Of a stretch of DNA of 13,347 nucleotides, positions 1 through 6,510 are shown piece by piece. A program made the position numbers and the translations under genes. The DNA comes from Methanothrix sp. (GTDB lineage: Archaea > Halobacteriota > Methanosarcinia > Methanotrichales > Methanotrichaceae). The stretch is taken from the NCBI GenBank assembly GCA_011620785.1, contig WOYM01000093.1, forward strand, positions 1-13,347, read 5' to 3'. Numbering within the stretch: the stretch's first letter is position 1; each line of letters starts with the position of its first letter. Under the pieces are notes generated by a model, which searched no databases, had not been told where the DNA came from, and saw nothing but the letters and a program-made list of their open reading frames with translations.

Positions 1-104
1 GTTGTCACAACTTCTTGCGCAGAGCAAGTCCTCCACAGCCTATTGAGCATGTTCCCAGGAATCCACAAAAAGTAAATTCATGCTTGGAAAATGATTAAAT
101 GGAG

Positions 105-189
105 TGCGGGGAAAGGGATTCGAACCCTTGAACTCCTGCGAGAATAGATCTTGAGTCTATCACCGTTGGCCTGGCTTGGTTATCCCCGC
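105..189 (-). tRNA. tRNA-Leu, anticodon CAA
   Basis: Read on the minus strand this 85-nt segment folds as a class II tRNA. The acceptor stem is GCGGGGA paired with TCCCCGC, followed by discriminator A. The D stem is ACC/GGT. The anticodon stem ATAGA/TCTAT encloses loop CTCAAGA, which gives anticodon CAA and so decodes UUG leucine codons. A long variable arm has a CTC/GAG stem, and the T arm is AAGGG-TTCGAAT-CCCTT. No intron is visible and the CCA tail is not encoded, as is common in archaea. It lies downstream of the SPFH gene cluster on the same strand, but 144 bp separate them, so it is probably a separate transcription unit. A short T run (complement of 66-70) beyond its 3' end could help termination. 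Confidence 0.97.
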
Positions 190-333
190 ATACGACCTGC
201 ATCTATTCGATCGACTTCCAGCAGATCGAGGATAATGCAATCACCTGCTGGTTTATGAATCTTGCCATCCGCATTCCTCCTGGCCTGGGCCCAAAGGGGG
301 CGGGGAGGCAATCACCACATAAAGCAAGCCCTC

Positions 334-489
334 TCAGGCATCCACGTGATTCACGCAGATCCAGTGATAGTACCCATGAATCCCCGTGCCCGTGACCTCG
401 TCGAACTCCTCCAGCTCGCAGCCGCAGATCTGGCAGACCTCGCCATCCGGAACCTCGATCTCGGCATCATTGCATAGCACTGTTACCAT
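334..489 (-). CDS. 51-aa putative zinc-binding microprotein
   Basis: A short ATG-to-TGA frame encodes 51 residues. It begins MVTVLCNDAE. Potential metal ligands are C19, C22 and C24 (CQICGC), then H42, C45 and H48 in YHWICVNH. The spacing of about 18 residues between a CxxC knuckle and an HxxC pair is like a small zinc ribbon or treble clef. GGAG lies 7 nt before the ATG (GGAGCCCGATT-ATG). The start is 15 nt after the stop of the preceding 57-aa frame on the same strand, and that frame follows the SPFH gene, so it could be the last gene of that operon. I recognise no named family. Function is unknown; small zinc knuckles of this kind often mediate protein or nucleic-acid contacts. The Cys/His pattern, ribosome site and acidic composition favour a real gene over chance. 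Confidence 0.6.
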   Translation of the reverse strand: MVTVLCNDAEIEVPDGEVCQICGCELEEFDEVTGTGIHGYYHWICVNHVDA

Positions 490-504
490 AATCGGGCTCC
501 ATAT

Positions 505-678
505 CTATCTTCCAGGGGCCATGAAGCTTTCGGGCCGCTCTATGTGTTCGGGGAGCATTATCCGCATAGCAAATAACTCAAATCCTTCAATGGCATACCT
601 CGATTGTATCCAAGCCTCCCCGGCGTTGAGGGAGGCCAGCAGGCCGACTCGCGGCGTGCACAAAAAAACAGCCTCCAC
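505..678 (-). CDS. 57-aa hypothetical protein (GTG start)
   Basis: This frame starts GTG-GAG-GCT 25 nt after the SPFH stop and ends TAG, giving 57 residues. The middle and C-terminal part, EAWIQSRYAIEGFELFAMRI followed by MLPEHIERPESFMAPGR, has a normal mixed amino-acid composition with codon use like the neighbours. I recognise no family and see no membrane segment. The ribosome site is weak: GGTGAT and AAGGT lie about 12-20 nt before the GTG. It sits between the SPFH gene and the 51-aa Cys/His frame with a 15-nt gap to the latter, consistent with one polycistron. It could also be the remnant of a longer decayed gene, or chance; reading-frame conservation in relatives would decide. Confidence 0.4.
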   Translation of the reverse strand: MEAVFLCTPRVGLLASLNAGEAWIQSRYAIEGFELFAMRIMLPEHIERPESFMAPGR

Positions 679-703
679 ATATCAATATTAACCTTAATCA
701 CCC

Positions 704-1585
704 TCAGCTCTTCAGCTCAGGGGCGGGGAGGTTGAAGAGCACCTCTCCCCCGCCCGAGCCGATGGGCACGTAGAGCACATTGGGGTTGTTCTTGATCGCC
801 TGCACGAACTCCCAGGATACCAGGGTAGGCGTTACCGATTCTCCCTTGATCCGGTTTGCCTCAGCAATTCCCTTGGCCTCGATCACCAGCCTCTCCGCCT
901 CCTTCTCCGACTGCTGGATGGTAAACTGCATCTGCTGAGCCTGCTGCTGCTTCTGCTGCTTGGTGGTGATGGCCACCTGGAGCTCAGTCGGCAGGAAGAT
1001 CCCCCTCAGCCAAACTCTCTCGATGATGATGCCGGTTCTATCCAGCTCCAGCTTGAGCTGCTTTTCCACATCCGCCTGGATCTCAGTCGACTTATTGGTG
1101 TAAATGTCCTCGGCAGTGTACTTCTTGATCTCCGCTCGAAGCAGGCCCATGAAGGAAGGAGTCAGCTTGGTGTCCACATAGTCTCCTCTTACCGATCTGA
1201 AGATGTCCGGAGCCTTGGCCGGATCAAGATGCCACAGGACGCTGCTGTCCAGATTTATCTCCAGACCCTCACGGGTCAACGTCCCGGTTACCTGCTTGTA
1301 CTCTATCTGCTGGGTCTGGGTGTTCATCTGGTGGACGCTGGTGAGCGGATCTTTGAGGTTGAATCCCGGACTCAGCACGGTATCGGAGACCACCCCAAAC
1401 CGGTCCTGCACCCCCACATGCCCGGCAGGGATTATGGCAATGAAGGATCCTCCCACTAAAACCAGCAGCAGCAATAAGATGATTGCAGTGGCAATGAAAG
1501 CTGTTGCTCCAAGAGAGAAATGTGGTGGCTTAGGCATCCTCTCTCTTATTTTTTCCCGTAGTATATCACTATCTATTCCGCTCAT
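704..1585 (-). CDS. SPFH domain / prohibitin-stomatin family membrane protein
   Basis: This 293-residue protein has a cytoplasmic N-tail of about 25 residues, one hydrophobic segment at about 27-52 (rich in A, I, L, V), and then an SPFH (band 7) domain at about 50-205. The domain includes AGHVGVQDRFG, VLSPGFNLKDP and a C-terminal IIIERVWLRGIFLPTELQ segment, all typical of the prohibitin branch. A Gln-rich helix follows (about 206-225, TTKQQKQQQAQQMQ), then EAERLVIEAKGIAEANRIKG, the usual coiled-coil oligomerisation region. Family members form ring- or cage-like oligomers on membranes and often modulate membrane proteases. The start is supported by GGAGGAG just before the ATG. The upstream neighbour on the same strand is a two-TM protein 80 nt away, and two small frames follow. 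No NfeD partner or FtsH gene is in this window, so the client is unknown. A TATATA-like sequence at 1598-1603 is too close to the ATG to be a convincing box A for a leadered message. Confidence 0.93.
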   Translation of the reverse strand: MSGIDSDILREKIRERMPKPPHFSLGATAFIATAIILLLLLVLVGGSFIAIIPAGHVGVQDRFGVVSDTVLSPGFNLKDPLTSVHQMNTQTQQIEYKQVTGTLTREGLEINLDSSVLWHLDPAKAPDIFRSVRGDYVDTKLTPSFMGLLRAEIKKYTAEDIYTNKSTEIQADVEKQLKLELDRTGIIIERVWLRGIFLPTELQVAITTKQQKQQQAQQMQFTIQQSEKEAERLVIEAKGIAEANRIKGESVTPTLVSWEFVQAIKNNPNVLYVPIGSGGGEVLFNLPAPELKS

Positions 1586-1588
1586 CTA

Positions 1589-1595
1589 CTCCTCC
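1589..1595 (-). promoter_or_regulatory. Strong ribosome-binding site for the SPFH gene
   Basis: On the minus strand GGAGGAG precedes TAG-ATG. It matches the archaeal anti-Shine-Dalgarno sequence and fixes the start at 1585. Confidence 0.75.
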
Positions 1596-1665
1596 GCTAT
1601 ATACTGCTATGCTCATTAGCTTTGCTTTGCTCTTTATTGGTGAGATATTTCTCATCCCAGAAGCA

Positions 1666-2562
1666 TCATGTCATATCTCCATAGAACTTGAAGACCATGT
1701 AGCCATTGCCCACCACCTGCATCTCCGAGACGCCAAAGAACTCTCTGTTCCAGCTGGTGGGCAGATATCTGGCCACCGCCAGGGCCACTCCGCAGATGAA
1801 CAATATAATGAAAAAGAACAGACGGCGCTCAATTAGCGAGAAAGCGCCTATTAAAAGACAGATCAGGGATATAACTGCCATTGTGTTTCCCAAAAATACA
1901 TGCTTCAGCCCGCTGGTGGTCTGAATGGTGTTGTCGTCCACCCGCTCGGCTATGAGCATTATGCTCTTCATGTTGATGGACATCGACTCTTCCAGCCGCT
2001 TATCTGTGCCCATGACATCTGAGGGATTCTCAAAATCAAATTGAGCACCATCGTCGGTCATAACCACCAGGGGAAGATCAAAGCTCCCCAGGATTATGCC
2101 GCTGGTGTGCTTGCCATCGATTATGTACTCGTCCACCAGCTCCAGCGGCTTTATCCTTCTGACAAGAGCGACCTTTTCCGAGTCAGAAGGCACTTTCACC
2201 AGCCTGGACAGATTGACCAGATCGCTTGCCGCCTGGCTGGTGTCGAAGTTGCTCAGCCTGTTTATGGCATCCATGCCGTTCTTGAATACGAAGTCGTCGG
2301 CCACCTCCGGGAATATATTCCGCCCCGGCGTTTTGTAGCGGTTTTTGATTGCCTTCTTCAGTTCGGCCAGGCTTATCAGGAACGCCGGCCCCATAACCTC
2401 TATCTTATTCTCAGAGGTGATGGCCTTGGGATTCAGAAGCTTCACCACCCTGGAAGAGGCCTTCCCGCCTATCTTCTCAGAAGCTAGATCATTGGTGGAA
2501 GAGTGCTTTATCGCCTCTAGCTCTCGGTCCAAGAGGCTGGAAATCTCCCTGATTTCGTTCAT
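1666..2562 (-). CDS. 298-aa protein with two C-terminal membrane segments, unknown function
   Basis: I do not recognise the family. Residues 1-220 are soluble-looking and charged: an N-terminal helical part rich in E, K and S, then mixed segments such as RRIKPLELVDEYIIDGKHTS and LGSFDLPLVVMTDDGAQFDF. Two hydrophobic segments follow at about 222-243 and 248-267, split by ERR. A tail of about 30 residues ends FKFYGDMT. With two helices both termini lie on one side of the membrane, probably the cytoplasm. The ATG overlaps the stop of the upstream 175-aa gene (ATGA), so the two are almost certainly co-transcribed and translationally coupled. The SPFH gene follows after 80 nt. Position alone suggests a membrane partner or client of the SPFH protein. 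It lacks the ClpP-like and OB-fold layout of NfeD, the usual archaeal stomatin partner. Confidence 0.85.
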   Translation of the reverse strand: MNEIREISSLLDRELEAIKHSSTNDLASEKIGGKASSRVVKLLNPKAITSENKIEVMGPAFLISLAELKKAIKNRYKTPGRNIFPEVADDFVFKNGMDAINRLSNFDTSQAASDLVNLSRLVKVPSDSEKVALVRRIKPLELVDEYIIDGKHTSGIILGSFDLPLVVMTDDGAQFDFENPSDVMGTDKRLEESMSINMKSIMLIAERVDDNTIQTTSGLKHVFLGNTMAVISLICLLIGAFSLIERRLFFFIILFICGVALAVARYLPTSWNREFFGVSEMQVVGNGYMVFKFYGDMT

Positions 2563-3086
2563 AGCTTGGCCGCTCCAGGCAGACCATCCAGGATCACCAG
2601 AGTGAAAGGACTCTGGACAGAGATCGTCCCCGTCTGGCGGAATGTCCTCTCGTCCATCCTCACCACATCCGGATCCCTTCTTGGCAGCTCATCCAGAACC
2701 CTGGCCGGGCGATCAATCTCCTTGGCCAGATCAGAGCGCTTCGGCCCGCTGACGGAGCACATTCCCTCCTTCAGATAGAGGACGCCCGGCTCTCTTGCCG
2801 ACAAAAAGAGCATCTCGCAGGAATCCATGCTCACTTCCAGGTCTTCTGGGTTGTCGATGTTGCAGCAGGTCAGCTGTCTGGACTGGAAGAGCTCGCTAAA
2901 TCCCGAGATTCTTATGGACAAGGGCTTTTTCGAGCAAGCGAGGAATGTCGCCTTTCTGGTCAGGAAATATCGAACGGGTGTGCAGGCGAACTCACAATCC
3001 AGGCATGACTGCAGCCGCCTTGCAGTCTCCGCGTCGATTCCCTCCAGGTTTGGCAATAGCCTCAATTCTTGCTGCATATCTCTCAC
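2559..3086 (-). CDS. Cys-rich 175-aa hypothetical protein
   Basis: The protein is not recognised. It has eight cysteines: C28, C31 and C35 (SCLDCEFAC), C51, C74-C75 (LTCCNID), C90 and C110. The clustered CxxCxxxC near the N-terminus suggests metal binding or a disulfide-bonded fold, but the spacing fits no family I know. No signal peptide or membrane segment is seen. The C-terminal part contains a run of arginines and acids (about 115-150) and ends with a hydrophobic stretch, VQSPFTLVILDGLPG. Two starts are possible: GTG at 3086 with AGGT 3 nt upstream, or ATG three codons later at 3077. Its TGA overlaps the ATG of the 298-aa membrane protein, so it is the first gene of the SPFH cluster. The upstream 194 bp hold repeats that could be regulatory. 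Confidence 0.8.
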   Translation of the reverse strand: MRDMQQELRLLPNLEGIDAETARRLQSCLDCEFACTPVRYFLTRKATFLACSKKPLSIRISGFSELFQSRQLTCCNIDNPEDLEVSMDSCEMLFLSAREPGVLYLKEGMCSVSGPKRSDLAKEIDRPARVLDELPRRDPDVVRMDERTFRQTGTISVQSPFTLVILDGLPGAAKL

Positions 3087-3146
3087 TTACCTAATTGGCG
3101 TTATAGATGTTAATAGCTTTCCTAATCCAGGGCGTAACCAGAACCC

Positions 3147-3208
3147 GCGGATATTCATGATCCGCCCCCCCTTAAACTCGATGAGCTTCGATATCAATCT
3201 TCGATATC
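3147..3208. repeat. Hairpin and 13-nt-period direct repeat upstream of the SPFH cluster
   Basis: In the 194-bp gap before the 175-aa gene, GCGGAT (3147-3152) and ATCCGC (3160-3165) form a 6-bp inverted repeat with a 7-nt loop, followed by a C7 run. Just beyond, CTTCGATATC occurs twice, at 3186-3195 and 3199-3208, spaced 13 nt start to start. They lie about 100-120 nt before the start codon. These could be operator half-sites for the cluster, or part of the downstream region of the phosphoribosyltransferase gene. I see no gene in this gap. Confidence 0.4.
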
Positions 3209-3280
3209 GATAATAGATAATAGGCTCCAATTAAGTTAGTTATTTACAGTCAAAGCAGACCGTTTTGATCGGGAGACGTA

Positions 3281-3916
3281 CTATTCCCTCTTTTCCGCCG
3301 CTTTGAGCAGACGGATGACATCCTCATCCTCAAGCTGTGCAAACTCCTCGTAATGCTCGGACACTGAACAGAAATCAGGGGGCACATCTAGGGCGACAAG
3401 CTCATCGGCTTCTCTTCTGATCCTCTCTGCTGCCTCCATCGACGAGACGGGAACGGCAACCACTATCCTCTTAGGATGCTGCTTTTTCAGCACCATGATG
3501 GCCAGGAGGACGGTAAGCCCGGTGGCCATGCCGTCGTCAACCACTATGGCCACCTTCCCTCCAGCCATCAGGGGCGGTCTGCCTTTAAGATAGGCTCTTC
3601 GCCGTCTGTTCGCCTCTTCCATCTCCTCTTCTGCCCGGACGCCGAGCCAAACGGGATCCAGGTGCGAAGCGCCCAAGCTGTCACATATCATCTCCCCGTC
3701 CTCGGATATTGCGCAGACGGCGCATTCCCGGCTGCCGGGATAGCCGATCTTTCTGGTTATGAGCAGATCCAGTGGAGCATCGAGGTGGCGGGCTACTTCA
3801 TATCCCAGGACCACCCCACCTCTGGGAAGGGCATAGACCACCGAATCCTGGCCCATAAACCCGTCCAGGGCCCCGGCCAGCACCTTTCCTGCCTGGGATC
3901 TATCCTTAAAGAGCAT
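3281..3916 (-). CDS. Phosphoribosyltransferase family protein
   Basis: This 211-residue protein carries the PRPP-binding loop AIVVDDGMATG at about 123-133, the hallmark acidic pair plus glycine loop of type I phosphoribosyltransferases. It sits after a strand in the position expected of the fold. An earlier YALPRGGVVLGYEVA segment (28-42) and LDLLITRKIGYPG (49-61) match the stand-alone predicted phosphoribosyltransferases of the COG1926 type; bacterial relatives are sometimes fused to a dienelactone-hydrolase domain. The accepted base is unknown, so a specific salvage reaction should not be assumed. The ATG at 3916 lacks a clear ribosome site upstream (CAGACAATATTTT-ATG), suggesting a leaderless or short-leader message. 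It is divergent from the DHH phosphoesterase across 54 bp. Confidence 0.88.
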   Translation of the reverse strand: MLFKDRSQAGKVLAGALDGFMGQDSVVYALPRGGVVLGYEVARHLDAPLDLLITRKIGYPGSRECAVCAISEDGEMICDSLGASHLDPVWLGVRAEEEMEEANRRRRAYLKGRPPLMAGGKVAIVVDDGMATGLTVLLAIMVLKKQHPKRIVVAVPVSSMEAAERIRREADELVALDVPPDFCSVSEHYEEFAQLEDEDVIRLLKAAEKRE

Positions 3917-3970
3917 AAAATATTGTCTGGCGGGGAAGAACTTATCTCTTTGGATTTAACAAATTCTCTT
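3917..3970. promoter_or_regulatory. Divergent promoter region, phosphoribosyltransferase / DHH gene
   Basis: This 54-bp gap must hold start signals for both genes unless one lies inside the other. Candidate box A elements are ATAAAATATT (3914-3923, overlapping the phosphoribosyltransferase start) for the plus-strand gene, and TTAAAT (complement of 3955-3960) for the minus-strand gene. Neither start codon has a Shine-Dalgarno match. The calls are by eye. Confidence 0.35.
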
Positions 3971-4909
3971 ATGCTCATCTCGGAGGCCGAGTTCGGCTCC
4001 ATCATCAGCAGATACAAAAGCGTCCTGTACCTGTGCCACCGCAACGCCGACCCTGATGCCATAGGGAGCGCCTTTGCCCTGGCCGGAGCCTTCGGAGGGA
4101 CAGTGGGGGCGATGGACGACCTGAGCCGCACCGGAGAGGCTCTATCTGATATCATAGGAGCACATATACTGATCGACCCCTCAGAAGAGGGCTGGGATCT
4201 GATTGTGGTGGTGGACACATCCGTCCAGCTGCAGCTGGGCAGAATCCAGCTTGCCAGATATGGACTCATAGACCACCACCAGGATGAAGGGCTGACCCGA
4301 GAGGCAGAATTCTATATCCAAAGGCCGGCCAAATCCACTGCGGAGATCGTCTGGAAGATCCTGAAGGACAATGGACGGCAGCCGAGCAGGGAGATGGCCC
4401 TGGGGTTAATGGCGGGGATTATCTCGGATACTGGACGGTTCAAGCGGGCCAGCGCGGAGTCATTTATGGCAGCCTCAGAGCTACTGGAGGCAGGAGGATT
4501 TGATTATGAAGAGGCATTGCAGACCCTATCCGTTGCCCCGGACATCTCTCAGAGGATAGCGGTCCTCAAGGCAGTCTCCCGGGCAAAGATCGAGCGCCAG
4601 GGAGAATGGCTGATAGCCGCCTCAAGGATTAACTCCTTCGAGGGCTCAGCGGCAGCAGCGCTGATAGATCTGGGGGCAGACGTGGCCTTTGTTGCCGGAA
4701 GGCATGGCGATCGGGTCAGGATCAGCGCCCGGTCCAGCCGCAAAGCAGCGAATGCAGGCTTGAACCTCAACCAGATCCAGGGTGACATCGGCAGGGCCCA
4801 TGGAGGTGACGGCGGAGGCCACAGTTCAGCAGCCTCCTTTGATGCCGGGGGCGATCCTGAAGCCCTCCTGCAGGAATGCAGAAATAGGGTGGCAGAGCTG
4901 CTGCCCTGA
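3971..4909 (+). CDS. DHH/DHHA1 family phosphoesterase (RecJ/nanoRNase-like)
   Basis: I place the start at the ATG of MLISEAEF, giving 312 residues. The longer open frame to the left only shadows the phosphoribosyltransferase gene. All DHH motifs are visible: I, HRNADPDAIGS (H23, D27, D29); II, VVVDTS (D82); III, LIDHH (D101-H102-H103); IV, GIISDTGRF (D153). The C-terminal DHHA1 domain ends with the substrate-binding GGDGGGHSSAAS (H284). This set of residues binds two metal ions, usually Mn2+, to hydrolyse phosphodiester or phosphomonoester bonds in short RNA, DNA or pAp-type nucleotides. The exact substrate cannot be read from sequence, and archaeal members include RecJ-like nucleases and oligoribonucleases. 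No membrane segment or extra CBS, DRTGG or TrkA domain is present. The 3' end converges on phosphoglycerate kinase with a 10-bp T-rich gap. Confidence 0.93.
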   Translation: MLISEAEFGSIISRYKSVLYLCHRNADPDAIGSAFALAGAFGGTVGAMDDLSRTGEALSDIIGAHILIDPSEEGWDLIVVVDTSVQLQLGRIQLARYGLIDHHQDEGLTREAEFYIQRPAKSTAEIVWKILKDNGRQPSREMALGLMAGIISDTGRFKRASAESFMAASELLEAGGFDYEEALQTLSVAPDISQRIAVLKAVSRAKIERQGEWLIAASRINSFEGSAAAALIDLGADVAFVAGRHGDRVRISARSSRKAANAGLNLNQIQGDIGRAHGGDGGGHSSAASFDAGGDPEALLQECRNRVAELLP

Positions 4910-4919
4910 TATTTCTTTT

Positions 4920-6140
4920 CTAAGCCTTGCGCACTTTTAGAGCGTACTTTTTCAGGGCTTCAATTCCCGGCAGGGGCTCTCCCGAGAGATAAGTGATGCA
5001 CGCACCGCCGCCCATGCTCACATGAGAGAACTTGGGTTCCAGCCCCAGCTGTTCGATGGCGGCCACGCTATGCCCTCCGCCGGCGATGGAGTAGCCCGAC
5101 TCGGCAGAGGCCTTCAGGAGCTCAGATGTCCCCAATTTGAACTTCTCCTGCTCGAATATACCTGCCGGCCCGTTCATGACTGTAACCCGAGCATCCTTTA
5201 GCTCTTTGGAATAATCGACTATGGTCTCCAGACCTATGTCCGCTATAGGCAGATCGTTGGAAATGGCGGAGACTGCGACGTCGATCCTCTCTCCATTCTT
5301 ATTCAGGGCCACATCCACCGGCATTGCGATCTTGTCCGGATATTCTGCCAGAAGCTTAGCTGCAATCGGTATCTGCTCAAGATACTCCTGATCCTCTACG
5401 AACTTTCGATTGGCTTCACCAATATTGATTCCTGCTGCCATCAAGAAAACAGTAGCTACAACCCCAGAGGTCAGAATCTTATCCGCTCCGCCGCGCCGCA
5501 GCACATTCTCTATCACTTTGATGGAGTCGTCCGCTTTGGTACCTCCTAAGGAGTAGATCGTGGGATGCTCATCGCCCTTCAGCCCTTTATCCAGAGCAAT
5601 GATCTCTTTGTCCATCAGAAGGCCGGCAATACTGGGCAGGATCTCGGTGAATCCGACCACAGAGCAATGAGAGCGATGGGAGACGGCAAAAGCGTCATTT
5701 ATGAAAAGATCGAATAGAGGAGCCAGCCTCTTCACCATATGGCTTTTAGCATGATCGGCAGGCGTGCGGTTCATGTTCTCTTCTGCATAAAAGCGGGTGT
5801 TCTCCAGTAGAAGAACCTCCCCTGGCATTAGGGATCTTATGGCCTCTCGAGCATGAGAGCCGAAGATGTCATCGATATAGGCAACATCGCGTCGAAGGAG
5901 TCTGGTGGCAGAGCGGGCATGGGCTTCCATGGTGGTATAGTCCTTCTTTCCCGCCCTGCTCTGATGGGCCATGAGGACCACCCGGCAATCCTCCAGAGCG
6001 CGCAAAGTATCTAAATGGCTCTTGATCCGCTTGTCATCCAGGATATTTCCGCTCGGGTCCATGGGGGAGTTGAAGTCGACTCTAACCAGGACCCTTTTAT
6101 TATCGAGTTTGACATCTTCCATCGTGAGATAATCCTTCAA
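4920..6140 (-). CDS. pgk: Phosphoglycerate kinase
   Basis: This cytosolic enzyme interconverts 1,3-bisphosphoglycerate + ADP and 3-phosphoglycerate + ATP in glycolysis/gluconeogenesis. The 406-residue length fits archaeal PGK. Visible signatures are RVLVRVDFNSPMD (17-28, substrate-binding Asp and Asn), LLLENTRFY (110-118), the basic patch HRSH (155-158), GGTKADDSIKVI (199-210, phosphate-binding Lys), NGPAGIFE (323-330) and two glycine-rich nucleotide loops, GGGHS (354-358) and SMGGGA (375-380). I use the TTG start because it keeps the KDYLTMEDV segment usual at archaeal PGK N-termini and follows GGGAGGAA by 6-8 nt. An ATG six codons in (6122) is the alternative, giving 400 residues. It is transcribed alone, convergent with the DHH gene. 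Confidence 0.96.
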   Translation of the reverse strand: MKDYLTMEDVKLDNKRVLVRVDFNSPMDPSGNILDDKRIKSHLDTLRALEDCRVVLMAHQSRAGKKDYTTMEAHARSATRLLRRDVAYIDDIFGSHAREAIRSLMPGEVLLLENTRFYAEENMNRTPADHAKSHMVKRLAPLFDLFINDAFAVSHRSHCSVVGFTEILPSIAGLLMDKEIIALDKGLKGDEHPTIYSLGGTKADDSIKVIENVLRRGGADKILTSGVVATVFLMAAGINIGEANRKFVEDQEYLEQIPIAAKLLAEYPDKIAMPVDVALNKNGERIDVAVSAISNDLPIADIGLETIVDYSKELKDARVTVMNGPAGIFEQEKFKLGTSELLKASAESGYSIAGGGHSVAAIEQLGLEPKFSHVSMGGGACITYLSGEPLPGIEALKKYALKVRKA

Positions 6141-6146
6141 CTAAAG

Positions 6147-6188
6147 TTCCTCCCGGCGTGTTAGGGGTTATAGGAAGGAGTATAAAGT
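6147..6188 (-). promoter_or_regulatory. pgk box A and ribosome-binding site
   Basis: On the minus strand ACTTTATACT (complement of 6179-6188) is a good archaeal box A. A start about 25 nt downstream would fall near 6157-6160, just before GGGAGGAA (complement of 6147-6154), which in turn precedes the TTG start. The ordered spacing supports both the promoter and the TTG choice. Confidence 0.55.
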
Positions 6189-6510
6189 CGTTGCTGATTT
6201 GGGAGGAGTAGCTTTCAAAAAGGATTAAGCGAGATCCTGGAGAGGATCTAACGTGGAGAGCCAGTCATAGGTCTCGGGATATTTCCGCTCTGGCCCATGT
6301 ACTGGCCTCTCGCGATGATCCGTTAGAGGGCCGGATCGATCCATTCAGGCCCTGAATAGAGTACCATTGCCTTTGGCTGCCGCCGACAATGCATCCAAAT
6401 TCTTTTGCATTGATCACGGCAAACGTCGAGAAAAGTCCTTATAGTGGTTCGCCAAAACCATCAGACAAGTATCGAGGAAGAACATCATAGATCGATCACA
6501 GAGTGATGAG
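6189..6510. other. Intergenic region with a cluster of inverted repeats
   Basis: I find no convincing gene in the gap between divergent pgk and the large repeat protein; reading frames on both strands are short. It holds several dyads: AGATCC/GGATCT (6232-6249, 6-nt loop), the 10-bp palindrome GGATCGATCC (6333-6342), immediately followed by the 15-nt dyad ATTCAGG-C-CCTGAAT (6343-6357), and CAATGCA/TGCATTG (6387-6412, 12-nt loop). CTTATAG at 6438-6444 is a possible box A for the repeat-protein gene, which would give a leader of about 40 nt. A partial ribosome site, GTGAT, lies 4-5 nt before its ATG. Confidence 0.5.

Noticed and set aside
190..333. Possible short minus-strand peptides between the 51-aa gene and the tRNA, one with an AGGAGG before ATGGCA
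   Set aside because: The ATG frame gives only 21 residues; another frame looks more coding-like but has no good start and runs into the tRNA gene. Insufficient support.
386..691. Plus-strand 101-codon frame opposite the two small genes
   Set aside because: It is Ser-rich low-complexity translation typical of an antisense shadow, and is antisense to frames with better support.
1641..1654. TGAGA-TATT-TCTCA hairpin between the 298-aa and SPFH genes
   Set aside because: Only 5 bp and no T tract follows on the minus strand; too weak to call a terminator or operator.
3476..3970. 165-residue N-terminal extension of the DHH phosphoesterase frame
   Set aside because: It lies antisense to the phosphoribosyltransferase gene and shows no domain; the DHH domain begins right after the ATG at 3971.
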